NCBI RefSeq assembly: GCF_000300335.1 | Contig: NZ_AMRM01000001.1 | Location: 270,173-334,172, forward strand | Length of the DNA stretch: 64,000 nucleotides | Source: Nitratireductor pacificus pht-3B | GTDB lineage: Bacteria > Pseudomonadota > Alphaproteobacteria > Rhizobiales > Rhizobiaceae | Direction of reading: 5' to 3' | Shown here: positions 29,738 to 39,119 of the stretch, piece by piece | How the letters are laid out: each line of letters begins with the position of its first letter | How positions within the stretch are numbered: position 1 is the stretch's first letter | Notes under the pieces: generated by a model | What the model was told of the DNA's origin: nothing | What the model saw: only the letters and a program-made list of their open reading frames with translations | The model's database searches: none | Made by a program: the position numbers and the translations under genes

Positions 29738-30589
29738 ATGAGCGAGACGAGCAGGTTTACCGTTTCAGCGGATTGGCTGGAAGCGAAGCTGGGCATGCCC
29801 GGCCTTTCGATCGTCGATGCCTCCTGGTACCTGCCCGCGCAGGGCCGGGACGCGCGCGGCGAGTACGAGGCGGGACACATCCCCGGCGCCGTGTTCTTCG
29901 ACCAGGATGTGGTGGTTGCACCCGGTTCCGATCTGCCGCACACGCTGCCGGACGCGCCGACCTTCGCCCGGCATGCTGGCGCGATGGGCATAGCGCGCGA
30001 CGACACCATCGTCGTCCATGACGGACCGGGGCTGTTTTCCGCCCCCCGCGTCTGGTGGATGTTCCGCGTGATGGGCGCCCGCAACGTGCTTCTGCTGGAA
30101 GGCGGGCTGGATGGCTGGCGCGCCGAGGGACGCCCGTTGACCGCCGCTCCGACCAAGATCGCGCCCAACGTCTTCGAAGCGACGCTCGACGAGACGCGCG
30201 TGGCGACCTTCGAGGCGATGCGCAGCATCGTGGACGGGCGCGCTGCCCAGATCGCCGATGCGCGGCCGGCCGGCCGCTTCACGGGCGTCGAGCCGGAGCC
30301 GCGTCCCGGCATGCGCTCGGGCCACATGCCGGGCGCGCGCAGTGTCCCGGCGTCCGCGCTGGTGCGCGACGGCAGGCTGCTGCCCGCCGATGAATTGCGA
30401 AAACTGTTCGCCGATGCCGGGATCGACCTGGAGCGGCCGGTGGTGACGTCCTGCGGGTCCGGCGTCACGGCGGCGGTCATCACGCTGGCACTGGAGACGG
30501 TGGGACACACGGACAACCGCCTCTATGACGGGTCCTGGAGCCAGTGGGGCGGCCTGGCGGACACGCCGGTGGAAACGGGCGAACCATAA
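29738..30589 (+). CDS. sseA: 3-mercaptopyruvate sulfurtransferase
   Basis: Two-domain rhodanese-type enzyme of 283 residues that moves sulfur from 3-mercaptopyruvate to thiol acceptors. The C-terminal domain has the catalytic C239 in the CGSGVTA loop, which is diagnostic for mercaptopyruvate rather than thiosulfate as donor. The N-terminal rhodanese domain is inactive (VVHDGPGLFSAPR, no cysteine). The ATG at 29738 directly follows a GTG and is preferred. It is the third gene of the cysK operon, 25 bp after alaX. Confidence 0.94.
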   Translation: MSETSRFTVSADWLEAKLGMPGLSIVDASWYLPAQGRDARGEYEAGHIPGAVFFDQDVVVAPGSDLPHTLPDAPTFARHAGAMGIARDDTIVVHDGPGLFSAPRVWWMFRVMGARNVLLLEGGLDGWRAEGRPLTAAPTKIAPNVFEATLDETRVATFEAMRSIVDGRAAQIADARPAGRFTGVEPEPRPGMRSGHMPGARSVPASALVRDGRLLPADELRKLFADAGIDLERPVVTSCGSGVTAAVITLALETVGHTDNRLYDGSWSQWGGLADTPVETGEP

Positions 30590-30684
30590 GCTGACAAACA
30601 GACAACGGGGCATTCATCGTCAATTCAGGAGTTGCGCTGAAATATGCGCCGGTCAATGACTGTTTCCCCCTGAAAGGACTTGAG

Positions 30685-31242
30685 ATGCTGAATCGCCGTC
30701 AAATGCTCGGTGCCGCGATCGCGGCGTGCTTCGTGCCCGGTGCGGCCGCAGCGCAGTCGGCCATGCCTTCGGCCTCGCAGATCCAGCGCCGGCTGGAAGC
30801 CGCGCCGGCGCAGCGCGTGCGCCCGCAGGACCGGGTGACCGTGCGCGAGTTGAAGCGCCGCCCCGAACTGCGCCGCCGGGCACCTTCGATCGATATCCAG
30901 GCCATCAATTTCGCCTTCGACTCGGCCGAGATTCCGTACTCGCAGTACCGCAAGGTCGAGCAGATCGCCGATGCGCTGCATGCCCTGCGGCGGCGGCGGC
31001 CGGGCATGCTCGTCCTGCTCGAGGGCCATACTGACGCGGTCGGTTCGTTCGGCTACAATCAGCGCCTGTCCGAACAGCGCGCCGCATCGCTGAAGCGCGT
31101 TCTGGCCCGCGAGTTCGGCGTGCCGTCGCGGATGATGGAGACGGTGGGATACGGCGAGGAATATCTCCTCGTGCCGACGCCCAACGAGAACTGGCGCAAC
31201 CGCCGCGTCACGCTGCGGCGCATCGACGATTTCATCCGCTAG
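30685..31242 (+). CDS. OmpA-family peptidoglycan-binding protein
   Basis: Probable periplasmic protein of 185 residues. The N-terminus (MLNRRQMLGAAIAACFVPGAAAAQ) looks like a signal peptide cleaved near residue 23, with a double arginine that could direct it to the Tat route. The OmpA-C domain spans about residues 70-180, with INFAFDSAEI, LLEGHTDAVGS and NQRLSEQRAASLK as the peptidoglycan-contact motifs. There is no beta-barrel domain. It is followed by a family B palindromic repeat and a strong hairpin. Confidence 0.9.
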   Translation: MLNRRQMLGAAIAACFVPGAAAAQSAMPSASQIQRRLEAAPAQRVRPQDRVTVRELKRRPELRRRAPSIDIQAINFAFDSAEIPYSQYRKVEQIADALHALRRRRPGMLVLLEGHTDAVGSFGYNQRLSEQRAASLKRVLAREFGVPSRMMETVGYGEEYLLVPTPNENWRNRRVTLRRIDDFIR

Positions 31243-31243
31243 A

Positions 31244-31301
31244 CCTGTTCCTCTGCGCTTTTGCGGACGTCAGGCGATTCCATCTGACTGCAAAACGCGA
31301 T
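31244..31301. repeat. Palindromic intergenic repeat, family B, copy 1
   Basis: A 58-bp element starting two bases after the ompA-like stop, matching 33778-33835 at about 48 of 58 positions in the same orientation. It is hairpin-forming: the gcg-ttttgc start pairs with gcaaaacgc at the end, and gtcag pairs with ctgac inside. Confidence 0.75.
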
Positions 31302-31342
31302 GGACCCGGCCTTCGCTTCCGAAGCCCGCCCTCGTTCTGCAT

Positions 31343-31380
31343 CAGGCCCGGCAACCCGTTGCGTTTGCCGGGCCTGCTTG
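31343..31380 (+). terminator. Strong hairpin, probable terminator after the OmpA-like gene
   Basis: A perfect 12-bp inverted repeat (31343-31354 with 31365-31376, caggcccggcaa arms) with a 10-nt loop, followed by CTTGTCT. The T-tract is poor, so termination is likely but not certain. Confidence 0.5.
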
Positions 31381-31460
31381 TCTGCTGCACTCCGGAATCG
31401 GGTGGAATGCGGCGGTACGTGCAGCCATGCTTCTCCTGCAACCCTCACAGGAGAGCCGCT

Positions 31461-31934
31461 ATGGGACTGATCAAATTCACCGCCATGCCGAGCGAGGAGG
31501 CGCGGGCCTTTCGCGCGGGCGCGAAAGACGCCTACGGCAATGCGCCGGAACGCCGGGTGTCCGACGGTGCCGGAATACCCTGTCGCCATTGCCTGCGCGG
31601 CGTGGAAGCGGGCCGTCCCTATCTCACGCTTGCCTATCGGCCGTTTCCCGAACCGCAGCCCTATGCCGAGACGGGGCCGATCTTTCTCTGTGCCGATGAA
31701 TGCGCGCGCGCTCCCGACAGCGATGTCATGCCGGACCTCTTTCGCGCCCGGCCGGACTGGCTGCTGCGGGGCTATGGGCATGACGACCGCATCGTCTACG
31801 GGACGGGCGCGGTGACGCCGAAGAAGGATATCTGCACGCGGGCGCACGCACTTCTGCAGCGCGACGACATTGCCTATCTGCACCTGCGCTCGGCCCAGTA
31901 CAATTGCTATCAGGTGCGCATCGAGCGGGCATGA
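31461..31934 (+). CDS. DUF1203 family protein
   Basis: This 157-residue protein matches the DUF1203 pattern: an IPCRHCLR cysteine pair, LTLAYRPF, a GPIFLCADEC segment with further cysteines, and a C-terminal HLRSAQYNCYQVRIER block. The paired cysteines (CxxC and CxxxC) may bind a metal, but no function is known. The ATG at 31461 has a CAGGAGAG ribosome site. It is convergent with ald, and the two share the terminator between them. Confidence 0.9.
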   Translation: MGLIKFTAMPSEEARAFRAGAKDAYGNAPERRVSDGAGIPCRHCLRGVEAGRPYLTLAYRPFPEPQPYAETGPIFLCADECARAPDSDVMPDLFRARPDWLLRGYGHDDRIVYGTGAVTPKKDICTRAHALLQRDDIAYLHLRSAQYNCYQVRIERA

Positions 31935-31960
31935 AAAAACCCGCCGTTTCCGGCGGGTAG
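31932..31960 (-). terminator. Intrinsic terminator of ald (probably bidirectional)
   Basis: A perfect 8-bp stem (acccgccg / cggcgggt, 31939-31946 with 31951-31958) with a TTTC loop. Read on the minus strand it is followed by TTTTTT, a classical rho-independent terminator 20 bp past the ald stop. It also overlaps the end of the convergent DUF1203 gene. Confidence 0.85.
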
Positions 31961-31978
31961 TTTGCTGGAGGAGACGTG

Positions 31979-33094
31979 TCAGGCGGCGAGCACCGCCTGC
32001 GGTTCGGCCATTTCGTAGCCGAGCGCTTCGGCCACGGCGCGATTGGTGATGCGGCCCTTGTGGACGTTCAGGCCGTTGCGCAGATTCGGATCGTCGACAA
32101 GCGCCTTCAGCCCCTTGTCGGCGAGCAGCAGGCCGTGATGCAGGGTCGCGTTGTTGAGCGCGTGGGCCGAGGTGACGGGAACGGCGCCCGGCATGTTGGC
32201 GACGCAGTAGTGAATGATCCCGTCGATCTCGTAGGTCGGGTCCGAATGGGTGGTGGCGTGGGAGGTCTCGAAGCAGCCGCCCTGGTCGATCGCCACATCG
32301 ACCAGCACGGTTCCCTTCCGCATGCCCGACAGCATTTCGCGCGTCACGAGCTTTGGCGCGGCGGCGCCGGGAATGAGCACGGCGCCCACCACGATATCCG
32401 CGGAGAAGCACTCTTCCTCCAGCGCCTCGACGGTGGAATAGCGCGTGTGCGCGCGGCCATTGAAGATGTCGTCGAGTTCGCGCAGGCGCGGGATCGATCG
32501 GTCGAGGATGGTCACGTCGGCACCGAGGCCGACCGCCATCTTCGCGGCGTTGAGGCCGACCACGCCGCCGCCGATGATGGCGACTTTGCCCGGCAGCACG
32601 CCCGGCACCCCGCCGAGCAGTACGCCGCGCCCGCCATTGGCTTTCTGCTGGGCGGTGGCGCCGGCCTGAATCGCCAGGCGTCCGGCGACTTCCGACATCG
32701 GCGCGAGCAGGGGGAGGCCGCCGCGTGTGTCGGTGACGGTTTCATAGGCGATAGCCGTGACGCCGGATTCGACGAGGCCCCGGGTCTGTTCCGGGTCCGG
32801 AGCCAGGTGAAGATAGGTGTAGAGGATCTGGTTCTCGCGCAGTTGCGCCCATTCGACCGGCTGCGGTTCCTTGACCTTGACCACCATGTCGGAGCGGGCG
32901 AACACGTCGCCGGCGGTTCTGGCGATGGTCGCCCCGGCGGCGCGATAGGCATTGTCGTCGGCGCCGATCCCCGCGCCGGCGCCGGTTTCGACCAGGACTT
33001 CATGGCCGTGGGCGACATATTCGCGGACCGACCCCGGGGTCAGGCCGACGCGGTATTCGTGGTTCTTGATTTCCTTCGGGCAGCCGACGCGCAT
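31979..33094 (-). CDS. ald: Alanine dehydrogenase
   Basis: NAD-dependent enzyme interconverting alanine and pyruvate plus ammonia, 371 residues. The N-terminal [20 protein letters not shown] block contains the substrate arginine R15; K75 and H96 (YTYLHLA) match the catalytic pair. The NAD-binding loop is [12 protein letters not shown] near residue 173. The ATG at 33094 follows a GGAGGAG ribosome site. It is divergent from an Lrp-type regulator, the classical AldR arrangement in which alanine induces ald. Confidence 0.96.
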   Translation of the reverse strand: MRVGCPKEIKNHEYRVGLTPGSVREYVAHGHEVLVETGAGAGIGADDNAYRAAGATIARTAGDVFARSDMVVKVKEPQPVEWAQLRENQILYTYLHLAPDPEQTRGLVESGVTAIAYETVTDTRGGLPLLAPMSEVAGRLAIQAGATAQQKANGGRGVLLGGVPGVLPGKVAIIGGGVVGLNAAKMAVGLGADVTILDRSIPRLRELDDIFNGRAHTRYSTVEALEEECFSADIVVGAVLIPGAAAPKLVTREMLSGMRKGTVLVDVAIDQGGCFETSHATTHSDPTYEIDGIIHYCVANMPGAVPVTSAHALNNATLHHGLLLADKGLKALVDDPNLRNGLNVHKGRITNRAVAEALGYEMAEPQAVLAA

Positions 33095-33249
33095 CCAGAT
33101 CTCCTCCAAGAGCATGTTTGTGCATTGTTCTGGCTCTATCGATGAGACCACAAAACGGGCCGAACGTCTTTGCGAACATGTTTGCGGGCGCGGGGCAAAT
33201 TCGATACTTTTTGCGTCATTGCCTATTTTCGGAGGAGGAAAGTCGGTCA

Positions 33250-33723
33250 ATGGCCCTCGACAGGATTGATATCGCTATTCTGGACGCATTGCAGCTGGAC
33301 GGGCGGATCTCCAATTCCGCCCTTGCCGAGAAAGTGAGCTTGTCCCAGTCGGCCTGTTCGCGCCGGCTCGACAATCTGGAGAAGAGCGGCGTCATCAAGG
33401 GATATCATGCCGAGCTTTCCAACGCTGCGCTCGGCCATGCGATGACGGTGATCGTGCATATCTCGCTGTCCGGCCAGTTCGAGCGGACCTTGAGCGAGTT
33501 CGAGGCGGCGGTGACGCGCTGTCCGAACGTGGTGTCGTGCCATCTCATGTCCGGCGAGTACGACTACATCCTGCGCATCGCCGCGCGCGACCTGCAGGAT
33601 TATGAGCGCATCCACAAGGAATGGCTGACCGGCATGCCCCATGTGATCAAGATCAACTCTGCCTTCGCCCTGCGCGAGGTGATCGACCGCACGGCGATCG
33701 GCATGAAGCCGCAACTGGCGTGA
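33250..33723 (+). CDS. Lrp/AsnC family regulator, probable AldR
   Basis: The 157-residue regulator has an N-terminal winged helix ([38 protein letters not shown]) and a C-terminal ligand-binding RAM domain (from about residue 65) with the [10 protein letters not shown] motif. The ATG at 33250 has a GGAGG ribosome site. The 155-bp divergent promoter region shared with ald suggests it activates ald in response to alanine, as known for AldR in Rhizobiales and other bacteria. Confidence 0.93.
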   Translation: MALDRIDIAILDALQLDGRISNSALAEKVSLSQSACSRRLDNLEKSGVIKGYHAELSNAALGHAMTVIVHISLSGQFERTLSEFEAAVTRCPNVVSCHLMSGEYDYILRIAARDLQDYERIHKEWLTGMPHVIKINSAFALREVIDRTAIGMKPQLA

Positions 33724-33777
33724 GCGGGTTACGCTAGCCCGTCCAACGTTTCACGGAGCGCTGAACAGATCCATCTC

Positions 33778-33835
33778 CCTGTTTTTCCGCGTTTATGCGG
33801 GCGTCGGGTGATTCCACCTGACTGCAAAACGCTAT
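33778..33835. repeat. Palindromic intergenic repeat, family B, copy 2
   Basis: The second 58-bp family B element, about 48 of 58 positions identical to 31244-31301. It reaches into the neighbouring cyclo-ligase gene: the TAG stop of that gene (33832-33834 on the minus strand) is inside the repeat. Confidence 0.75.
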
Positions 33836-34491
33836 AGCGGGCCTTCCTCAGTGACGATGCGGTCCATCGGGATGTCGTGGGGCTGGGGATGGATGGTGGC
33901 GAGCCGCGAGAACGCATAGCCGATGCCGATCACCAGCGGCCTTCTGGGCAGCGTCGCGAGCGTGCGGTCGTAGAAGCCGCCGCCATAGCCGAGCCGGTAG
34001 TTGCCGCCGTCGAAGCCGACCAGCGGCGAGATGACGATGTCGGGCAGCACCTCCGCGCCGGCGGCGGGGACGGGAATGTTCCAGACGCCGCGCTCCAGCG
34101 CATCGCCGGGGCGATAGGCGCGGAAGATCAGGGGCGCGTTCTTTTCCACGACGACGGGCAGGGCGGCGCCGGCGCCGCGATCGATCGTCGCGGCGAGCCA
34201 GGGCCGCAGGTCAGGCTCCCCGCGAAAGGGCCAGTAGAGGCCGATCGTGCGGCCGTGCGGATCGCCAATCACTGCGTCGAGGCCCGCGGCGATCCGGCCG
34301 GCCATGTCCGCTCGGGTTGCTGCGGGGATCGAGAGACGCTCGGCCAGGATGCGCTCGCGCTGCGCCTTGCGAAAGCGGCGCACCTCCGGCCAGTGGCTTT
34401 CGATGTTTGCCGCCCCGCCGTCGTCGCCCTCATGCATGAAACATGGCGGCGAGGCGTAGGGCGCCACGCGGTCCCGTGGGTCGCTGGTCAT
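33832..34491 (-). CDS. fau: 5-formyltetrahydrofolate cyclo-ligase
   Basis: ATP-dependent enzyme converting 5-formyl-THF to 5,10-methenyl-THF, 219 residues. Diagnostic motifs are [16 protein letters not shown] at the start of the domain, [13 protein letters not shown] and the C-terminal [12 protein letters not shown] phosphate-binding loop. An N-terminal extension of about 25 residues precedes the family domain. The ATG at 34491 has a GGAG ribosome site; the longer frame is unrelated. Its stop codon lies in a family B repeat. Confidence 0.93.
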   Translation of the reverse strand: MTSDPRDRVAPYASPPCFMHEGDDGGAANIESHWPEVRRFRKAQRERILAERLSIPAATRADMAGRIAAGLDAVIGDPHGRTIGLYWPFRGEPDLRPWLAATIDRGAGAALPVVVEKNAPLIFRAYRPGDALERGVWNIPVPAAGAEVLPDIVISPLVGFDGGNYRLGYGGGFYDRTLATLPRRPLVIGIGYAFSRLATIHPQPHDIPMDRIVTEEGPL

Positions 34492-34694
34492 GCGCCTTCT
34501 CCTTCCCTTCCGATCCATCCCCAATGGAAAGAATACTGCATCCGGCCGCCGATGCGCGCTGTTCCCCATGCGACGTTTCGACCGGCATCGCGCCGTCATT
34601 CCAGCGTCATCAGATTTTGCTGGAACTCCGTCGACAACAGCGCGATCATCTTCGTTCGATCGCCTATCCAGCCTGGACCGAAGGAGACTCGACC

Positions 34695-36671
34695 ATGAAC
34701 CGGCAGCTTCAATCCATTTCGCGGCGTTCCTTTCTGGCGGGGTCGGCCGCAGCCGGCTCCCTTGTCCTGATGCATCCCTTCTCGGCGCGCGCCGCGGGCA
34801 ACCAGGCGCATCTCAGGATCATGGAAACGACGGACCTGCATGTCCACGTGTTTCCCTATGACTACTACGCCGACAAGCCCAACGACACGATGGGACTGGC
34901 GCGCACCGCATCGATCATCGATGCCATCCGCGCCGAGGCGACGAATTCGATCCTCGTCGATAATGGGGACTTCCTGCAGGGCAACCCGATGGGCGACTAC
35001 ATTGCCTATGAGCGCGGCATGAAGGATGGCGACGTCCATCCGGTCATCAAGGGGATGAACACGCTGGGCTATGATTGCGCGACGCTCGGCAATCACGAGT
35101 TCAATTACGGCCTCGACTTCATGTTCAAGGTGCTGGACGGGGCGAACTTCCCCTTCGTCTGCGCCAATCTGACCAAGGGACAACTGGCCGCCAGCGGCCG
35201 CGACGACGCCCTGTTCCTCAAGCCCTATGTGGTTCTCGACCGCAAGGTGAAGGACGGCGACGGCAACGAGCATCCGATCCGCATCGGCCTCATCGGCTTC
35301 GTGCCGCCGCAGATCATGAACTGGGATGCCAAGCACCTGTCCGGCAAGGCGATGACGCGCGACATCGTCCGGGCGGCGGAGGCCTGGGTGCCGCAGATGA
35401 AGGAGGAGGGCGCGGAACTGATCGTCGCGCTGTCCCATTCGGGCATCGGTCCGGCACAGTACGAGGAGAACCTCGAGAACGCCTCGCTGCTGCTCGCCGG
35501 CGTCGACGGCATTGATGCGATCGTCACGGGCCACAGCCACCTGGATTTCCCCGGCGTCAAGTTCGACGGGATGGAAGGTGTCGACAACGCCGCCGGCACG
35601 ATCGGCGGCAAGCCAGGCGTGATGGGCGGCTTCTGGGGCTCGCATCTGGGCCTGATCGACCTCCTGCTGGAGCGCGACGGCAATGCCTGGAAGATCGTCA
35701 GCTCTACCTCGGAGGCGCGACCGATCTTCAAGCGTGTCGAGCGGGCCACCGAACCGCTGGTCGAGAGCAAGGCCGAGGTCGAGGACGCTGTGCGCGCCGA
35801 CCACGAAGCGACGCTGAAATATGTGCGCACGGCCGTCGGCAAGACGTCCGCGCCGCTCTATTCCTATTTCGCGCTGGTGGCCGACGATCCGTCCGTGCAG
35901 ATCGTCAGCCAGGCGCAGACCTGGTACATCACCGAGATGCTGAAAGACGGCGCGTACAAGGACCTGCCGGTCCTTTCGGCGGCCGCCCCCTTCAAGGCCG
36001 GCGGGCGCGGTGGGCCGGACTACTATACCGACGTGCCGGCGGGCGATGTCGCCATCAAGAACGTCGCGGACCTCTATCTCTATCCCAACACGGTCCAGGC
36101 AGTTCTGGTGACGGGGGCGGACGTGAAGGAATGGCTGGAAATGTCGGCCGGCATCTTCAACCAGATCGAGCCGGGCAAGGCTGACCAGGTTCTGCTCGAC
36201 CCGACCTTCCCGTCCTATAATTTCGACGTGATCGACGGCGTGACCTATGCGATCGACCTGTCGCAGCCGCCGAAATACACGTCCAAGGGCGAACCGCTGA
36301 ACGCCGGGGCGAGCCGCATCACCGACCTTCAGTACAATGGCGCGCCCATCGATCCGGCCCAGAAATTTGTTGTCGCCACCAACAATTATCGTGGCGGCGG
36401 CGGGGGAAACTTCCCCGGCATCAGCGCCGACAAGGTGATCTTCGCCGCGCCCGACACGAACCGCGACGTCATCGTCCGCTACATCGTCGAGCAGGGAGCC
36501 ATCAACCCCTCCGCCGATGCGAACTGGCGTTTCAAGCCGCTGGAGAACACCAGTGTGCTGTTCGAGACCGGACCGAAGGGCGCGGCCTTCGCAGGCGAGG
36601 TCAAGGGCGTCTCCATCGCTCCGGCGGGCGAGGGGAACGAGGGTTTTGCGCTGTACCGCATCACGCTCTGA
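34695..36671 (+). CDS. cpdB: 2',3'-cyclic-nucleotide 2'-phosphodiesterase / 3'-nucleotidase
   Basis: Periplasmic bifunctional phosphoesterase of 658 residues that scavenges phosphate and nucleosides. A Tat signal is visible ([16 protein letters not shown]10-R11). The metallophosphatase domain has the metal motifs [29 protein letters not shown] and a histidine motif in the ALSHSG and TGHSHLD segments. The C-terminal 5'-nucleotidase domain begins near residue 380 and contains [13 protein letters not shown]. The start has an AAGGAG ribosome site. It is followed by a good terminator. Confidence 0.94.
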   Translation: MNRQLQSISRRSFLAGSAAAGSLVLMHPFSARAAGNQAHLRIMETTDLHVHVFPYDYYADKPNDTMGLARTASIIDAIRAEATNSILVDNGDFLQGNPMGDYIAYERGMKDGDVHPVIKGMNTLGYDCATLGNHEFNYGLDFMFKVLDGANFPFVCANLTKGQLAASGRDDALFLKPYVVLDRKVKDGDGNEHPIRIGLIGFVPPQIMNWDAKHLSGKAMTRDIVRAAEAWVPQMKEEGAELIVALSHSGIGPAQYEENLENASLLLAGVDGIDAIVTGHSHLDFPGVKFDGMEGVDNAAGTIGGKPGVMGGFWGSHLGLIDLLLERDGNAWKIVSSTSEARPIFKRVERATEPLVESKAEVEDAVRADHEATLKYVRTAVGKTSAPLYSYFALVADDPSVQIVSQAQTWYITEMLKDGAYKDLPVLSAAAPFKAGGRGGPDYYTDVPAGDVAIKNVADLYLYPNTVQAVLVTGADVKEWLEMSAGIFNQIEPGKADQVLLDPTFPSYNFDVIDGVTYAIDLSQPPKYTSKGEPLNAGASRITDLQYNGAPIDPAQKFVVATNNYRGGGGGNFPGISADKVIFAAPDTNRDVIVRYIVEQGAINPSADANWRFKPLENTSVLFETGPKGAAFAGEVKGVSIAPAGEGNEGFALYRITL

Positions 36672-36695
36672 AGCGATTTCCGCGCTGAGGGAAGA

Positions 36696-36724
36696 AGTCG
36701 GGCGCGATGCCCGGCTTTTTCTTG
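36696..36724 (+). terminator. Intrinsic terminator of cpdB
   Basis: An 8-bp stem (agtcgggc at 36696-36703 with gcccggct at 36709-36716, one G-T pair) and 5-nt loop, followed by TTTTTCTT. It is 24 bp past the cpdB stop on the same strand. Confidence 0.8.
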
Positions 36725-36841
36725 TGGAACAATGGCTTGCGCGGAAATCTGCATGATCCGATTCAGTGGATGCGACCCTGCGGCACATTGACAGCCGATG
36801 GCGCGGGGCGCGATCTGCATCGGTCAGTTTGGAGGCCCGCC

Positions 36842-37174
36842 ATGATTCGTCACATCGTTTTCTTCAGCGCCAGGGACGAGGCCGATGTCGGGCGCATCGC
36901 CGACAAACTCGGCATGCTGGGCGACATTCCACATGCGGATTTCTTCGAGGTCGGGCTGAACCGCAAGGTGGACCAGCTCGGCAGCGAAGTGGACGTGGTG
37001 GTCTATGGCGAGTTCCGTGACGAGGAGGCGCTGGCGGCCTACAAGGCGCATCCGGTCTATGCGGAATGCATCAGGCAGGTGCGTCCGCTGCGCGAGATGC
37101 GCATCGCCGCCGATTTCGTGTCCTCGGTTTCTACAGCGCCGCGCGTCTTGTTGGACGCGCAAAGGACGCTGTAG
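36842..37174 (+). CDS. Dabb family (stress-responsive alpha/beta barrel) protein
   Basis: Small 110-residue protein of the Dabb domain: MIRHIVFFSARDEADV at the start, a DFFEVGLNRKV segment, then YGEFRDEEALAAYKAHPVYAE, a typical Dabb pattern ending before residue 95. The last 14 or so residues (from about TAPRV) are encoded by the family A palindromic repeat at 37136-37239, which also supplies the TAG stop. The native C-terminus was therefore probably replaced when the repeat arrived. The ATG has a GGAGG ribosome site. Function unknown. Confidence 0.88.
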   Translation: MIRHIVFFSARDEADVGRIADKLGMLGDIPHADFFEVGLNRKVDQLGSEVDVVVYGEFRDEEALAAYKAHPVYAECIRQVRPLREMRIAADFVSSVSTAPRVLLDAQRTL

Positions 37175-37239
37175 CACTTTGAAATGATGCATGTTCGTCG
37201 TCTTTCAAATGAATTCATTTGAAAGCGACATGCATTAGC
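37136..37239. repeat. Palindromic intergenic repeat, family A, copy 2
   Basis: About 104 bp matching 25501-25605 in inverted orientation. It begins with a dyad (ctacagcg at 37131-37138 pairs with cgctgtag at 37167-37174, with cgcgcgtc and gacgcgc arms inside) and ends with a second palindrome, ttcaaatgaattcatttgaa at 37204-37223. It supplies the C-terminus and stop of the Dabb gene and abuts the stop of the convergent photolyase gene. Confidence 0.8.
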
Positions 37240-38711
37240 TAACCTTCCTCGCGTATCACGCGATAGCCATCGAGCGCGATCTGCCGCGCCGTCCCGTGGT
37301 CGACCATCGGGGCGGGATAGGTCTCGCCAAGCCGTATGCCCGCCTCGGACAGTGCTGCTGCGGTCGCGTTCCATGGCTTGTGGATGTAGCGCTTCGGCAG
37401 GTTGCGGAGCTCCGGCACGAAGCGATGCACATAGGCGCCATCGGGATCGAATTTCTCCCCCTGCAGGACCGGGTTGAAGATGCGGAAGAAGGGGGCCGCG
37501 TCGGCGCCGGAACCCGCCACCCACTGCCAGTTGGCAGGGTTGCTCGCGGGATCGGCATCGACAAGCGTGTCCCAGAACCATTCTTCTCCGGAACGCCAGT
37601 CGAGCCGCAGGTCCTTGACCAGGAAGGAGGCGACGATCATGCGCGCCCGGTTGTGCATCCAGCCGGTCTGCCAGAGCTGCCGCATGGCGGCGTCGACGAC
37701 CGGATAGCCCGTCTGCCCGCGTTGCCAGGCACGGAGCGCCTTGTCGTCCCGTTGCCAGGGAAAGGCATCGAAATCCCGGTTGAAATTCCGCGTGGCAAGG
37801 TCGGGATTGTGGAACAGCAGATGCCAGCAGAATTCGCGCCATCCGAGCTCCTTGCGAAAGGTCTGCGCGTCGCCGGCTGGCAGTTCGTGGCCGGCTTCGA
37901 GCGCACTCCAGATCTGCCACGGGCTGATCTCCCCGTGGGCGAGATGCGGGGAGAGGCTCGACGTGCCGGCGTCGGCCAGGACGTCGCGGCGCCGGTCGTA
38001 GCCAGTGCCGCCGCCGGCGAGGAAAGCGTCGAGGCGCTCCCGGGCGCCGGCCTCGCCCGGCGTCCACTGCGCCGCCAGACCTCCCGACCAGTCGGGCTTT
38101 GAGGGCAGGAGCTCCCACTGGTCGAGCGGGTCGCTGGCCACGTCATGATCGGCCGCGTTCAGCCTGTGGGGGCGATCGGCCGGCGCGTGTGGTTCGATCG
38201 ACTGCTGGAGCGCGCGCCAGAACGGGGTGAAGACGCGGTAGGGTCCGCCGGCGCCGGTCTTCAGGCGCCATGGCTCGTGCAGCAGGTGGCCTTCGAAGCT
38301 CTCCGCCTCGATGCCCGCATCCCTGAGCGATGCCTTCATCCGCGTGTCGGCGGCGATGCCGGGCGGATCGTAGCGGCGGTTCCAGTACACGGCTCCGGCG
38401 TTCAGCCGGGCGGCGAGGCGCATCGCCGTGTCGGCCATGGGACCGCGCTGGAGGATGAGGCGAATGCCGAGCCGGCCGAGGTCTTCGCCCAGCGCCTTCA
38501 GCGAATGGTGCAGCCACCAGCGCCGCGCGCCGCCCGGCGGGCGCGTCCCTTCGCTCGTCTCGTCGAGGATGAAGACCGCGGCAAGGGGACGTCCCGAGCG
38601 GGCTGCCGCGGCAAGCGCACGGTTGTCGGTCAGGCGCAAATCATGCCGAAACAGGATCAGAAGCGTGTCTTCCGCCCCGCTGGCGGCGCGCTCAGTCGTC
38701 ATTGGTGGCAT
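37239..38711 (-). CDS. phrB: Deoxyribodipyrimidine photolyase
   Basis: Light-driven repair enzyme for cyclobutane pyrimidine dimers, 490 residues. The N-terminal photolyase domain starts ILFRHDLRLTDNRAL and ends near residue 140; the FAD domain has the conserved GRFCWHLL-like stretch (WREFCWHLLFHNPDL), GYPVVDAAMRQLWQTGWMHNR and RMIVASFLVKDL, then the DGAYVHRFVPEL block, as in class I CPD photolyases. The start overlaps the upstream small gene by about 20 bp; a second ATG three codons in (38702) is equally possible. Confidence 0.95.
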   Translation of the reverse strand: MPPMTTERAASGAEDTLLILFRHDLRLTDNRALAAAARSGRPLAAVFILDETSEGTRPPGGARRWWLHHSLKALGEDLGRLGIRLILQRGPMADTAMRLAARLNAGAVYWNRRYDPPGIAADTRMKASLRDAGIEAESFEGHLLHEPWRLKTGAGGPYRVFTPFWRALQQSIEPHAPADRPHRLNAADHDVASDPLDQWELLPSKPDWSGGLAAQWTPGEAGARERLDAFLAGGGTGYDRRRDVLADAGTSSLSPHLAHGEISPWQIWSALEAGHELPAGDAQTFRKELGWREFCWHLLFHNPDLATRNFNRDFDAFPWQRDDKALRAWQRGQTGYPVVDAAMRQLWQTGWMHNRARMIVASFLVKDLRLDWRSGEEWFWDTLVDADPASNPANWQWVAGSGADAAPFFRIFNPVLQGEKFDPDGAYVHRFVPELRNLPKRYIHKPWNATAAALSEAGIRLGETYPAPMVDHGTARQIALDGYRVIREEG

Positions 38712-38937
38712 TCAGGTCTTCGGGGCGCTTGCCGCTCTGTCCGTCGTCTTCCGGGTGGAGATAGCCGTTCTCCAGCGCCCAGGCCCTGAACGCGCGCAGA
38801 AGCGCTTCCTCGCGCGGCAGGTTCGCTCCATCATGACGGGAGAAACGGTCGAGGGCGGCAGTCAGGTCGGCGGGGAGGGCCAAAGTCAAGCTGGTCACGG
38901 CTGTCGCCGCCGGTTTTACATCCTGCCTGGTCTTCAT
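38692..38937 (-). CDS. Small ribbon-helix-helix-like protein coupled to photolyase
   Basis: This 81-residue protein has a pattern resembling Arc/CopG-type ribbon-helix-helix proteins: a beta strand-like SLTLALPADLTAALDRFS followed by a helix, REEALLRAFRAWALENG, then an acidic tail. The RHH assignment is by eye only. Its end overlaps the photolyase start by 20 bp (or 11 if the second ATG is used), so the two genes are translationally coupled. A DNA-binding regulator of the photolyase operon would fit. Confidence 0.7.
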   Translation of the reverse strand: MKTRQDVKPAATAVTSLTLALPADLTAALDRFSRHDGANLPREEALLRAFRAWALENGYLHPEDDGQSGKRPEDLNATNDD

Positions 38938-39119
38938 CAGTCGCCTGCCCCTGCTTAGTCCCTGTCAGACAACCGTCTGCCCGGGAATTGGTTCCGTGGG
39001 TTTCCCATCTTGTTCGACCGTCTCAGTCTTCATCGCCCGCTTGTCATCAACGTGCTGCGTTGGGAGCGCCCCAAAATGTGAGCAGGCTCGGCCTCGCGCG
39101 GATCGTAACGGGCGCGACC

